In this document: positions 33,719-42,601 of the stretch, in pieces
Numbering within the stretch: the stretch's first letter is position 1
Layout: the number at the start of each line of letters is the position of its first letter
NCBI GenBank assembly: GCA_031398385.1
Contig: JANNNE010000099.1
Coordinates: forward strand, 39,368 to 103,367
Reading direction: 5' to 3'
Source: Ideonella_A sp031398385
Lineage (GTDB): Bacteria; Pseudomonadota; Gammaproteobacteria; Burkholderiales; Burkholderiaceae_C
DNA length: 64,000 bases
The notes under the pieces: generated by a model
What the model saw: the letters and a program-made list of their open reading frames with translations, nothing else
The model's database searches: none
What the model was told of the DNA's origin: nothing
Made by a program: the position numbers and the translations under genes

Positions 33719-35011
33719 CTAGAGCCCCAGCAGCTGCGGCAGATACAGGCTGATGGCCGGGAATGCGATCAGCACTGCCATGCGCAGGATGTCGGCAAAG
33801 ATGAACGGTATGACACCACGCCAGATGGCGGTAGTCGGCAGATCGGGCACCACGCTGGACAACACGAAGATGTTCATGCCCACCGGCGGCGTGATCAGGC
33901 TGATCTCGATCACGCAGACGATGATAATGCCGAACCAGATCGGGTCAAAACCGAGCGAGGTGACCAGCGGGAAGAAAAGCGGCACGGTCAGCAGCATCAT
34001 CGACAGGCTTTCCATCGCGGTGCCGAGCACCACGTAGATCGCACAGATCGCAACAATCACGGCCATCGGATGCACATCGAACTGCTTGACGAATTCGAGC
34101 AGGGCCAACGGCAGCTCGGTGAAGTTCAGAAAATTGGCGAACAGCGAGGCTCCGATGACGATGGTGAACAGCATCGCCGAGGTACGCGACGATTCGACCA
34201 GCACATCTCGCAACACCGACCAGCTCAGCGCGCCGCGCGCCCAGGCAAAGATGAAGCCGCCGGTGGCGCCGACGCCGGCCGCCTCGGTCGGTGTGAAGAA
34301 GCCGCCATACATGCCGCCCATCACGATCGCGAACAGCAGCAGCACGCCCCAGATGTTGCGCAAGGCCTGCAGGCGCGCGGTCCAGCTGGCGCGTTCGCCA
34401 GGTGGCCCCCAGGTCGGGTGGCGGTGTGTCACCCACATCGATGCCAGCAGGTAGAAGCCGGTGGCGACCAGACCCGGCAATACGCCGGCCGCAAACAGCG
34501 CGCCGATGCTCTGCTCGGTCATGATGCCGTAGATCACCAGGATCACCGACGGCGGAATCAGGATGCCCAGCGTGGCACCGGCGCAGATCGAACCGGCGGC
34601 AAAGGCGGGCTCGTAGTTGAAGCGCTTCATCTCGGGCATCGCGACCCGCGCCATCGTCGCGGTGGTGGCAATCGATGAACCGCAGATCGCGCCGAAGCCG
34701 GCGCAGGCCGCAATCGTCGACAGCGCGAGCCCGCCGCGCCGATGACCGACGAAGGCATACGCCGCTTGATACAGGTCGCTCGACATCCCGGCGCGGGTGA
34801 CGAAATTGCCCATCAGCACGAACAGCGGCACCACCGACAGCGTGTAGGCGCCGATGTCGATGAATTCGCCGGCCGCCGACGACACTGCTGCCGGCCAGGA
34901 TCGCATCAGGCCCAGGCCGACCAGGCCGACCAGGCCCATGCTGACCGCAATCGGCACGCGCAACAGCATCAGCGCGAACATGGCGCCAAACCCGATCAGG
35001 CCTTCGATCAT
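33719..35011 (-). CDS. TRAP transporter large permease (DctM type)
   Basis: A 430-aa permease with about 12 helices, belonging to the DctM subunit of TRAP transporters. Characteristic blocks are GNFVTRAGMSSDLYQAAYAF, GFGAICGSSIATTATMARVA, AGATLGILIPPSVILVIYG and TPTEAAGVGA. It uses an electrochemical ion gradient to take up the ligand delivered by the binding protein at 35568-36584. ATG 35011 overlaps the small-permease stop; longer ORF starts upstream are shadows in the small-permease gene. Confidence 0.93.
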   Translation of the reverse strand: MIEGLIGFGAMFALMLLRVPIAVSMGLVGLVGLGLMRSWPAAVSSAAGEFIDIGAYTLSVVPLFVLMGNFVTRAGMSSDLYQAAYAFVGHRRGGLALSTIAACAGFGAICGSSIATTATMARVAMPEMKRFNYEPAFAAGSICAGATLGILIPPSVILVIYGIMTEQSIGALFAAGVLPGLVATGFYLLASMWVTHRHPTWGPPGERASWTARLQALRNIWGVLLLFAIVMGGMYGGFFTPTEAAGVGATGGFIFAWARGALSWSVLRDVLVESSRTSAMLFTIVIGASLFANFLNFTELPLALLEFVKQFDVHPMAVIVAICAIYVVLGTAMESLSMMLLTVPLFFPLVTSLGFDPIWFGIIIVCVIEISLITPPVGMNIFVLSSVVPDLPTTAIWRGVIPFIFADILRMAVLIAFPAISLYLPQLLGL

Positions 35012-35478
35012 GTGCGCTGCCTGTTGCTGCGGCTCGCCAGCAGTGCCTGCACGAGGTGGACGAATGCCGTGACCATCAACATCACCGCAATCAGGTACTG
35101 GAATGGCCACAGCTTGATTTCTAGCGTGGCCGTCATGTCGCCGAATTCCATGGTCCGGCCGGCGCGTTGCGACACGATCCAGGCCGCGCCGAACAGGATC
35201 GCCGCGGTCAGGCCGTGCGACATCACCTTCTGCCATTGCAGCAGCGTGCCCGGCAACACCCGATCAAGCAGGTCGAACACGATGTGCTCGCCGGCCAGCG
35301 ACGCCAGTGGCAGCGCGAAATAGATCATCAGGCTCATGAAGATTTCAGTGAGCTCGACCGTACCGGTCAGCGAGTGATCGAAGAATTTGCGGCCGACCAC
35401 ATCGGCGAATGTCAGGGCCATCATCGAGAACAGCGCCAGCGCGGCGACCGTCCCGAATACCGATTCGATGCGCTTCAT
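35008..35478 (-). CDS. TRAP transporter small permease (DctQ type)
   Basis: A 156-aa four-helix protein: VFGTVAALALFSMMALTFADVVGRKFF at the start and a conserved GTVELTEIFMSLMIYFALPLA. It partners DctM in the membrane. It lies between the binding-protein and large-permease genes, 89 bases from the former across a hairpin and overlapping the latter by four bases. Confidence 0.92.
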   Translation of the reverse strand: MKRIESVFGTVAALALFSMMALTFADVVGRKFFDHSLTGTVELTEIFMSLMIYFALPLASLAGEHIVFDLLDRVLPGTLLQWQKVMSHGLTAAILFGAAWIVSQRAGRTMEFGDMTATLEIKLWPFQYLIAVMLMVTAFVHLVQALLASRSNRQRT

Positions 35479-35544
35479 GGGCTCAGAAAAGGCCGACGAC
35501 CGATGTACGCCGGGGCGTGCATCGGTCGTCGAGGCAGACGCTCA

Positions 35545-35562
35545 CGGGCCCTCGCGGGCCCG
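35545..35562 (-). promoter_or_regulatory. intercistronic hairpin between TRAP binding protein and permease genes
   Basis: Inverted repeat CGGGCC/GGCCCG (35545-35550 with 35557-35562) with a six-base loop, in the gap after the binding-protein stop. Such hairpins often reduce read-through or stabilise the upstream mRNA, giving more binding protein than permease. That role is inferred. Confidence 0.4.
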
Positions 35563-35567
35563 CGATT

Positions 35568-36584
35568 TCACTGCAGTTTGGAGATCTCGGCACGAAACTC
35601 CTTCAACACCCCGGCCGCGTTCTTCAAGCCCTTGGCTTCGGCTTCCTTGACCCAGTCGCTTTCGATGGCATTTGTCTTCGCCTTGAAATCGGCAATGAAT
35701 TTTGCATCGGCCACGGTGGTCTGGATTCCGGCAGCCTGCTGCAGCGCCTTGCTGCGCACATCGGCGGCATCCCAGTGTTTGCCGAACAGGCGGGCTGCGT
35801 GCTCGCCCGACAGCTTGTCGATCGCCGCCTGGTCGGCCTTGGAGATCTTGGCCCAGGTGGCGGGGTTCATCACCAGCGCAAAACTGGTGTTGTACAGACC
35901 GCCGGGAACGCTGGTCGCGTACTTGATCAGCTTGTCGAGCTTGAACGACTCGATCGATTCATGCGGGAACCACACCCCGTCGACTACGCCGGACGACATC
36001 AGCTCGTACGACTGCGGCGCCGGCTTCAGCGTCATGTTGACATTCAGCGCCTTGCCCACATCGTTGACAACACCGCCACCGACCCGGAACTTGATGCCGT
36101 CCATGTCGGCGACCGTCTTGATTGCGCGCTTGTTGTTGAAGATGTTGCCCGGCCCGTGGGTGAACACGGCAATCACCTTCAGGCCGCGGTGCTCGTCGAA
36201 CTTGGCCAGGTGTTTCTGGTAGATCCGCTGGTAGGCGACGCTGGTGCTGATCGCGTCGTCGCCGAGAAACGGCATCTCGGCCAGCTTGGTCATGTTGTAG
36301 CGACCCGGCGTGTAGCCATGCACGCTGTACGACAGGTCGGCCAGGCCGTCACGCACGGCGTCGAAGGTGCCGGGCGGCGGCGCCACGCCCTTGGGCAGGA
36401 TGTTGCACTTGACACGGCTGGTGGTGGCTGCCGCCACCTCGTCGCACCAGGCGGCCTGCGCCTTGGACAACAGGTGCGACGGCGGCAACCAGCTCGAGGT
36501 GGTCAGCACCACGTCGGCCGACGCGGAAGCGGCCAGGCCCAACAGGCCGATGGCAAACAGCGATCTGAAGAGGATTCGGGACAT
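35568..36584 (-). CDS. TRAP transporter substrate-binding protein (DctP type)
   Basis: A 338-aa periplasmic receptor with signal peptide (ILFRSLFAIGLLGLAASASA). The family features are GIKFRVGGGVVNDVGKALNVNMT near the middle, the DVGMDGVWFPHESIESF-type hinge (here DGVWFPHESIESF) and a C-terminal helix-rich tail. The ligand is not inferable beyond a C4-dicarboxylate or other small organic acid. ATG 36584 follows a poor ribosome site but gives a clean signal peptide. It is first in the TRAP operon. Confidence 0.92.
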   Translation of the reverse strand: MSRILFRSLFAIGLLGLAASASADVVLTTSSWLPPSHLLSKAQAAWCDEVAAATTSRVKCNILPKGVAPPPGTFDAVRDGLADLSYSVHGYTPGRYNMTKLAEMPFLGDDAISTSVAYQRIYQKHLAKFDEHRGLKVIAVFTHGPGNIFNNKRAIKTVADMDGIKFRVGGGVVNDVGKALNVNMTLKPAPQSYELMSSGVVDGVWFPHESIESFKLDKLIKYATSVPGGLYNTSFALVMNPATWAKISKADQAAIDKLSGEHAARLFGKHWDAADVRSKALQQAAGIQTTVADAKFIADFKAKTNAIESDWVKEAEAKGLKNAAGVLKEFRAEISKLQ

Positions 36585-36755
36585 CACGGTTCCTTGTATG
36601 GGTGCGCTGGATCGGACAGACAAAAACCGATCCTTCGCGGATCCGTACGTTATCAAACTGCAGGCCTGCCGGGGATCATCAATTACCCTGCGAGCCAGGA
36701 CCGGTGCCGGTACGTAGTTCCCGCAGCCGGACCGCCGCAAACCGCAGCGGCCGCA

Positions 36756-37520
36756 TCAGATGCAGCGGCCGCCGTCGACTTCCATGCACACCCCGGTGAT
36801 CATCGAGGCCTCGTCGCTGCACAGAAAGCAGGCGGCGTTGCCGAGATCCTCGGGTTGCGAAAAGCGGCCGATCGGAATCGTCGACAGAAACTTGGCACGC
36901 ATCTCCGGCGTGTCCTGGCCCATGAACGAAGCCAGCAGCGGCGTTTCGCCGGCCACCGGATTCAGCGCCACCACGCGGATGCCGGACGGCGCCAGTTCGA
37001 CGGCGTTGGCGCGCGTCGCGGTGATCACCCAGCCCTTGCTGGCGTTGTACCAGCTCAGCCGTGGCCGCGGACTGACGCCGGCGGTGCTCGCCATGTTCAG
37101 CACCACACCCCGGATCCCGTGCGGACCGGGCTGATTGGCCTTCATGCGCGGCACGACTTCGCGCATCGCCAGATAGATTGCCTTCATGTTGATCGATGTG
37201 ATGCGATCGAAATCATCCTCGCTGACATCCTCCAGCGGCTGCGGCAGATGGGTGACGCCGGCGTTGTTGACAAGGATGTCGATGTGCCCGAAGTGCAGCT
37301 CGGCGGTTTCCATCATCAGCCGCACCGCCGCCGCCTCCGCCACATCGACCCGCAGCCCGCGTGCCGCCACGCCGCAAGAAGCAGCGACATCCAGCGCCGC
37401 CTGAAGGTTGATATCGGCCACGACAACCTGCGCACCTTCGGCAACAAACTTGCGCACGATGCCGGCACCGAAACCCGATCCACCGCCGGTGACGATGGCC
37501 ACCTTGTCTTTCAATCGCAT
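36756..37520 (-). CDS. SDR family oxidoreductase
   Basis: A 254-aa short-chain dehydrogenase: IVTGGGSGFGAGIVRKF near the start, NNAG, the catalytic Ser/Tyr/Lys as NMASTAG and YNASKGW, and a C-terminal GVCMEVDGGRCI that is typical of FabG-like enzymes. An Asp after the second strand (VVADINL) suggests NAD preference. It is upstream of the TRAP receptor on the same strand (171-base gap), so it may act on an acid taken up by that transporter. Confidence 0.88.
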   Translation of the reverse strand: MRLKDKVAIVTGGGSGFGAGIVRKFVAEGAQVVVADINLQAALDVAASCGVAARGLRVDVAEAAAVRLMMETAELHFGHIDILVNNAGVTHLPQPLEDVSEDDFDRITSINMKAIYLAMREVVPRMKANQPGPHGIRGVVLNMASTAGVSPRPRLSWYNASKGWVITATRANAVELAPSGIRVVALNPVAGETPLLASFMGQDTPEMRAKFLSTIPIGRFSQPEDLGNAACFLCSDEASMITGVCMEVDGGRCI

Positions 37521-37667
37521 CGCCAGTTTCTCCTTCGAAGGAAATCGATTACCCGTGGATGGTCGCTCACATTGCAGCTGGATCGAATTGTGGACGATCA
37601 GCGAAGCGAGCGGCAGTCCGTCCCGCTCACCAGCCTCCGGCGCAGTTGGTGCCTGGCAGCGGGATGA

Positions 37668-37692
37668 ATCGCGGCTGAAACCGCTCCTACAG
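37668..37692. repeat. single REP-type palindromic unit
   Basis: ATCGCGGCTGAAACCGCTCC followed by TACAG. The core GCGGCTGAAACCGC folds into a hairpin, and the sequence is the same class as 42552 (one base different) and the paired unit at 9648. It is between the SDR and the ABC permease, 53 bases before the permease ATG. Confidence 0.75.
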
Positions 37693-37744
37693 CAATCGAT
37701 TGATTTGCGACGCGGGCAGCGCCGCATGCGGCATCATGCCGGCC

Positions 37745-38710
37745 ATGTCCTCGCTCGCCCCGTTTTTGCTGAAACGCCTGCTCACGCTGCTGGCCACGCT
37801 GGCGGTCGCGTCGATGGTGGTTTTTGCGGTGCTGGAGGTGCTGCCCGGCAATGCCGCCGAAGTGATCCTCGGCGAATCGGCGACACCCGAATCGCTGGTT
37901 GCGCTGCAGGCCCGGCTCGGCCTCGATCAGCCGCCGCTCAGCCGCTACATCGACTGGGTCGGCGGCCTGCTGCGCGGCCAGACGGCACACAGCATCAGCT
38001 ACGACACGCCGACCGCCGAGCTGATCGCCGAGCGCCTGCGCGTCAGCCTGCCGCTGGCAGCGATGGCGATGCTGCTGACCGCTGCGCTTGCGCTCGGGCT
38101 CGGCGTCTTCGCCGCGTCGCGCCACAACCAGGCGGGTGATGTCGGCGTGATGGCGGCCAGCCAGGTCGGCATCGCGATTCCCAACTTCTGGTTCGCGATT
38201 CTGCTGATCCTGCTGTTCGCGGTGCACCTGCAATGGGTCAGTGCCGGCGGGTTTCCGGGCTGGACCGAAGATGATGGCGGCAGTCTGTTGGATGGACTCA
38301 AGGCCTTGATTCTGCCGGCCATTGCGCTGGCCGTGGTGCAGGCGGCGATCCTGACACGTGTCACGCGCTCGGCGGTGATCGACGTGATGCGCGAGGATTT
38401 TGTCCGCACCGCGCGCGCCAAGGGCCTGAGCCGGCGCCAGGCGCTGTGGCGCCACGTGTTGCGCAACGCGATGATCCCGGTGCTGACGGTGGCCGGCCTG
38501 CAATTCGCCAACCTGATCACCGGCGCGATCGTGATCGAGAACGTGTTCGTGTTGCCCGGCATCGGCCGGCTGGTATTCCAGGCCATCAGCAACCGGGATT
38601 TGATCGTGGTGCGCGATGTGGTGATGCTGCTGGCCGCTGTCGTGGTGCTGATCAATTTCATCGTCGACATCCTGTATGCGGTGATCGATCCCCGGCTGAG
38701 GCGCGGATGA
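37745..38710 (+). CDS. ABC transporter permease (DppB-like)
   Basis: A 321-aa six-helix permease of the dipeptide/oligopeptide/nickel type. LLKRLLTLLATLAVASMVVFAVLEVLPG is the N-terminal helix; EDFVRTARAKGLSRRQALWRHVLRNAMIPVLT is the EAA loop that contacts the ATPase; GAIVIENVFVLPGIGRL follows. The start MSSLAPFLLKRLL is preferred over the ORF's first Met. Its partner permease starts 28 bases later. Confidence 0.92.
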   Translation: MSSLAPFLLKRLLTLLATLAVASMVVFAVLEVLPGNAAEVILGESATPESLVALQARLGLDQPPLSRYIDWVGGLLRGQTAHSISYDTPTAELIAERLRVSLPLAAMAMLLTAALALGLGVFAASRHNQAGDVGVMAASQVGIAIPNFWFAILLILLFAVHLQWVSAGGFPGWTEDDGGSLLDGLKALILPAIALAVVQAAILTRVTRSAVIDVMREDFVRTARAKGLSRRQALWRHVLRNAMIPVLTVAGLQFANLITGAIVIENVFVLPGIGRLVFQAISNRDLIVVRDVVMLLAAVVVLINFIVDILYAVIDPRLRRG

Positions 38711-38738
38711 AGATCACCGCACGACTGCCTCCAAGCTG

Positions 38739-39653
38739 GTGCTGCGGCCTGCCTGGCGTAGCCGCGCGTGGCGCGAGGGTGCAAGATTGATCGCCATGGC
38801 ATCGACAAATTCGATCGGGTCGCGGGCACGCCGCCACCCGAGTTTTCTGATCGGTGCGGCGCTGACCCTGCTGCTGTGCCTGGCCGCCCTGGTGTCGCTG
38901 TTCTGGACCCCGTATCCGTTTGCCGAGATCGATATTCCCGCCAAGCTGGAGCCGCCGAGCGCCGCGCACTGGCTGGGCACCGACAGCCTGGGCCGCGACA
39001 TCGCGAGCCAGCTGCTGGTCGGCTCGCAGAACAGCATCGTGGTCGGACTGGTGGCGGTCGGCATCGGCCTGGCGATCGGCGTCGCGCTCGGCTGCGTGGC
39101 CGCCGCGTCGCACGCCCAGGGGCGTGGCTGGCTCGAGGAGGTGATCATGCGCGCCAGCGACTTCACATTCGCCTTTCCGGCCCTGCTCAGCGCGATCATG
39201 CTGACCGCCATCTACGGCCCGGGACTGTTGATGAGCATCGTCGCGATCGGCATCTTCAACATCCCGGTATTCGCTCGGATCACGCGCGGATCGGCCAACG
39301 CGATCTGGGCGCGCGACTTCATCACCGCCGCGCGCGCTGCCGGCAAGGGGCCGGTCGCGATCACGGTCGACCACGTGTTGCCCAACATCGCCAGCCCGCT
39401 GATCGTGCAGGCGACGATCAGTTTTGCGACCGCCATCCTGGCCGAGGCTGCGTTGTCCTATCTCGGCCTGGGCACGCAGCCACCCCAGCCCAGTTGGGGA
39501 CGCATGTTGAACGAGGCGCAGACCATGATGTTCCAGGCCCCGATGCTGGCGGTCTATCCGGGCCTGGCGATCATGCTCAGCGTGCTCGGCCTGAACCTGA
39601 TCGGCGACGGCCTGCGCGACCTGCTGGATCCGCGGCTGGCGCGAAGCCGGTAG
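38739..39653 (+). CDS. ABC transporter permease (DppC-like)
   Basis: A 304-aa (GTG 38739) or 285-aa (ATG 38796) permease. LGTDSLGRDIASQLLVGSQNS and the EAA loop RDFITAARAAGKGPVAITVDHVLPN are the family markers, ending YPGLAIMLSVLGLNLIGDGLRD. It pairs with the DppB-like gene upstream. The start is unsettled because no clear ribosome site precedes either codon. A stem-loop follows the stop. Confidence 0.9.
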   Translation: MLRPAWRSRAWREGARLIAMASTNSIGSRARRHPSFLIGAALTLLLCLAALVSLFWTPYPFAEIDIPAKLEPPSAAHWLGTDSLGRDIASQLLVGSQNSIVVGLVAVGIGLAIGVALGCVAAASHAQGRGWLEEVIMRASDFTFAFPALLSAIMLTAIYGPGLLMSIVAIGIFNIPVFARITRGSANAIWARDFITAARAAGKGPVAITVDHVLPNIASPLIVQATISFATAILAEAALSYLGLGTQPPQPSWGRMLNEAQTMMFQAPMLAVYPGLAIMLSVLGLNLIGDGLRDLLDPRLARSR

Positions 39654-39671
39654 CCGAAAGGCCAGCTACCG
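39648..39671. terminator. bidirectional hairpin after the permease genes
   Basis: Stem CGGTAGC/GCTACCG (39648-39654 with 39665-39671), with an inner CC-GAAA-GG tetraloop possible. It spans the permease stop and lies 53 bases from the convergent regulator stop, so it can insulate both. Confidence 0.5.
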
Positions 39672-39724
39672 CCGACGGGCACGATTCAAGATGGTGCAGC
39701 GCGAGCAGCCGGCTCGGCCTTGCT

Positions 39725-40120
39725 TCAGGGTTGCGGCGCAATGCCTTCATCCGAGGCCGCCAGCAGTGCTTTGAAACTGGCCAGCGAAAACGGCTTGGTC
39801 AGAACACCGGACACCCTGAGCCCGAGACCACGTGCCTGCTGAATCGCCGCGTTGGTTTCATGGCCGCCGGCCCCGCTCGAGATGATGATCCGGGCCGGAC
39901 AGTCGTCGGCCGCCAGCTGGCGAATCACCTCGATCCCGTCCATCTCGGGCATCGTGAGGTCGATCGCCAGGTGGGTCGGCGACCACGCCAGCACGCTGTC
40001 GAAAAACGCCTGCGGCCGGCTGCACAAGCGGGCTTCGAAACCGACGAGCCGGGCCACGGCAACGAGCAGTTCGCCCACCGTCTCGTCGTCGTCCAACACC
40101 AGTAGCCGTTGCTGCGTCAT
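39725..40120 (-). CDS. response regulator receiver protein (single domain)
   Basis: A 131-aa stand-alone REC domain: acidic pocket LDDDE at residues 9-13, phosphoacceptor Asp54 in AIDLTMPEMDG, conserved Thr/Ser and Lys in IISSGA and LTKPF. There is no output domain, so it probably relays phosphate or acts as a sink. It is divergent from the hybrid histidine kinase at 40295 with a shared intergenic region, so the pair may form one signalling unit. Confidence 0.88.
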   Translation of the reverse strand: MTQQRLLVLDDDETVGELLVAVARLVGFEARLCSRPQAFFDSVLAWSPTHLAIDLTMPEMDGIEVIRQLAADDCPARIIISSGAGGHETNAAIQQARGLGLRVSGVLTKPFSLASFKALLAASDEGIAPQP

Positions 40121-40281
40121 GTTTCAGGATCCTGCACGAATTTGTCCCGGATCGGTGGCCCAGGCGATACACCCGGCCGTCAGACGCACCGATCAGCGCG
40201 CCGACCTCTATCATCGCGCAGTGACACAAGCAAGCAACAGGCCGCCTGCCAGGACCACGCACACGGCGCCGCCACGCCGTC

Positions 40282-40287
40282 GAGGAG
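40282..40287 (+). promoter_or_regulatory. Shine-Dalgarno site supporting a TTG start
   Basis: GAGGAG at 40282-40287 is seven bases before TTG 40295. It supports starting the sensor kinase there, just ahead of its first transmembrane helix, and not at the ORF's first Met 62 codons upstream (inside the divergent promoter region). Confidence 0.65.
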
Positions 40288-40294
40288 TGGTCGG

Positions 40295-42526
40295 TTGAGC
40301 ATTCGCTCACGACTGCTGCTGCTCGCCCTGCTGGCCACCGTGCTCCCGGCCGGTCTCGAGTTGGGTCGCTTTCTTGAAGACCGCGAAGAAGCGATCCAGC
40401 GGGATACGGCCCGGCTGGTCCAGATGGCCGACCAACATGAAAGAACCCTGGCCGAGCGGATCCAGGGAACGACGCAATTGCTGTATGGCCTGGCACGCAC
40501 CGACGTGCTGAGCCGCGTGGACAACCGCGAGGGCTGTTCACTTTTCCTGAACCAGGTCCGCGAGGCCTACCCCCAGTACACCGGCATCATCAAGATCACG
40601 GCCGGCGGGCAGCTGTTCTGTGATTCCTTGCGGACCGGGCGCGAACTCGATCTGCGCGATCGTGCCTATTTCAAGGCAGCCCAAGAGGTTCCGGACGGGG
40701 TCATTCTGGAGCCGGCATTCGGTCGCCTGACCGGCATCGCGGTGCTTCAGGTCGCGTATCCGGTGCGCGGCACCGAAGGCGATCTGTCGTACGTCCTGCT
40801 GGCCTCGCTGAACCTGCCGAAGCTGCTCCAGACCGAACAGCTCACCGTGCCGGGCGCACGGGTTCTGTTGTTCGACAACAAGGGCATGGTGCTGGCCAGC
40901 TCGCGCAACGACGGCGCGGGCGATCCCTCCGGATCGTCGATGGCCGGCACCGCGCTGTTCGACTTCGTGTCGAGCCGCGCAACCCGGACTGCCGAGGTCA
41001 AGGATCCGGCCGGCAACATCGAGGTCTGGGCGGTCGCCGACTCCGGCCCGATCAACAAGGCCAAGATCCAGGTCGCGGTCGGGGTGCGCAAGAGCACGCT
41101 GGTCGGGGCGGCAGATCGGCGCTTCGGTGAGGATCTGGCACTGCTGACGCTGAGCGCGGTGATCCTGTTCCTCGCCGTCTGGCTGATGGCCGAGTTCGGC
41201 ATTCGCCGTCAGATCGATCGCCTGACCCGGATGGCCAGAGAACTTGCCGGCGGCGACCTGTCGGCCCGCATCGCAGCCCCGCTGCCGGGCGGCGAGCTCG
41301 GTACGCTGATGGAGACTTTGAATCAGACCGCCCAGTCGCTCGAGCATCAACGCACCGCCATCGCAGAATTGGATGCCAAGTTGCAACAGTCGCAGCGCAT
41401 GGAAGCGATCGGCCAGTTGACCGGCGGTGTGGCCCATGATTTCAACAACCTGCTGACCGTCGTGATGGGCAATGCCGAACTGCTGATCGAACTGGAAAGT
41501 GGCAGTCCCGAAAAGCGCCGTCTGGCCGAATCGATCGTCAGCGCCGCGCAGCGGGGTGCCGACCTGACCAGCGGCCTGCTGGCCTTTGCGCGCAAGCAGG
41601 CGCTGGATCCGAAGTCGGTCGATATCAATATTCTGCTGGCGAACATCGATCCGATGCTCAGGCGCACGCTGGGCGAACACATCGAGATCGAACTGATCCG
41701 CGCGGCCGGTCTCTGGCCTGCGCTGGTGGATCCCGGGCAACTCGAAAATGCACTGCTCAACCTGTGCATCAACGCACGCGACGCCATGCCCGGCGGTGGT
41801 CACCTGACATTGGAAACCGCCAATGTCCGCCTCGACATCGACTATGCGCAGCGCCATATAGACGTCGCACCCGGGGCCTACGTGATGATTGCCGTGTCCG
41901 ACAGCGGCACCGGCATCGCCCCGGAAAACCTGCGGCGCGTGTTCGAGCCGTTCTACACCACCAAGGAAAAGGGCAAGGGCACCGGCCTCGGTCTGGCCAT
42001 GGTCTACGGCTTCGTGAAGCAATCGGCGGGGCACGTGGCGATCTATTCCGAGGTTGGTCAGGGAACCTCGGTCAAGCTGTATCTGCCGCGCATGCACGGC
42101 GAGCAGCCCCCGGCGATCGAAGCAGGCGGCCGAATCGAGGTAGCCGGTGGCACGGAGACCATCCTGCTGGTCGAGGATGACGAAGCCGTGCGCAGCTATG
42201 CCCGGGCGGCGCTGTTGTCGTTCGGCTATTCGGTGATCGAGGCCGCCGACGGTGCCTCGGCATTGGCGCTGATCAAACAGCACGACCGCCTGGATCTGCT
42301 GTTCACCGATGTGGTCATGCCCGGCGGCATGAACGGACGCGCGCTGGCCGAAGCCGCTCGCGAACTGAAGCCGGGCTTGCGCGTGCTGTACACCTCGGGC
42401 TACACCGAGAACGCCATGATCCACCATGGCCGCCTCGATGCCGACGCGCCATTGCTGAGCAAACCTTACCGCCGCAGCGAGCTCGATCGGGCGGTGCGTG
42501 CGGCCTTGAATGCGGACCCAGCCTGA
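40295..42526 (+). CDS. hybrid sensor histidine kinase with C-terminal receiver
   Basis: A 743-aa membrane sensor. TTG start MSIRSRLLLLALLATVLPAG gives the first helix; residues about 35-275 are a periplasmic dCache-like sensor; a second helix (LALLTLSAVILFLAVWLMAEF) is followed by HAMP and a coiled linker. The dimerisation/phosphorylation histidine is H381 in GGVAHDFNNLL. The ATPase domain has N-, G1- and G2-boxes (NLCINARDAMP, DSGTGIAPENL, KGTGLGLAMVYG). The C-terminal receiver carries LVEDDEAV and TDVVMPGGMNG. It lies between the two halves of a peptide ABC transporter, divergent from a receiver-only regulator. Confidence 0.93.
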   Translation: MSIRSRLLLLALLATVLPAGLELGRFLEDREEAIQRDTARLVQMADQHERTLAERIQGTTQLLYGLARTDVLSRVDNREGCSLFLNQVREAYPQYTGIIKITAGGQLFCDSLRTGRELDLRDRAYFKAAQEVPDGVILEPAFGRLTGIAVLQVAYPVRGTEGDLSYVLLASLNLPKLLQTEQLTVPGARVLLFDNKGMVLASSRNDGAGDPSGSSMAGTALFDFVSSRATRTAEVKDPAGNIEVWAVADSGPINKAKIQVAVGVRKSTLVGAADRRFGEDLALLTLSAVILFLAVWLMAEFGIRRQIDRLTRMARELAGGDLSARIAAPLPGGELGTLMETLNQTAQSLEHQRTAIAELDAKLQQSQRMEAIGQLTGGVAHDFNNLLTVVMGNAELLIELESGSPEKRRLAESIVSAAQRGADLTSGLLAFARKQALDPKSVDINILLANIDPMLRRTLGEHIEIELIRAAGLWPALVDPGQLENALLNLCINARDAMPGGGHLTLETANVRLDIDYAQRHIDVAPGAYVMIAVSDSGTGIAPENLRRVFEPFYTTKEKGKGTGLGLAMVYGFVKQSAGHVAIYSEVGQGTSVKLYLPRMHGEQPPAIEAGGRIEVAGGTETILLVEDDEAVRSYARAALLSFGYSVIEAADGASALALIKQHDRLDLLFTDVVMPGGMNGRALAEAARELKPGLRVLYTSGYTENAMIHHGRLDADAPLLSKPYRRSELDRAVRAALNADPA

Positions 42527-42551
42527 CAGGACGCCAATGTGCATTGGCGGC

Positions 42552-42577
42552 CATCGCGGCTGAAGCCGCTCCTACAA
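42552..42577. repeat. single REP-type palindromic unit
   Basis: CATCGCGGCTGAAGCCGCTC followed by CTACAA. The core GCGGCTGAAGCCGC is a palindrome with a two-base centre. It has the same orientation as the copy at 37668. It sits in the short gap before the ATPase gene; an ORF beginning within it would place REP sequence in the protein N-terminus, which I discount. Confidence 0.78.
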
Positions 42578-42601
42578 AATTCACCCGACCACGCCCTCCC
42601 C

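Noticed and set aside
42539..42601. DppD-like start at GTG 42539
   Set aside because: It would translate a REP element; homology starts at the LEVVDL region.
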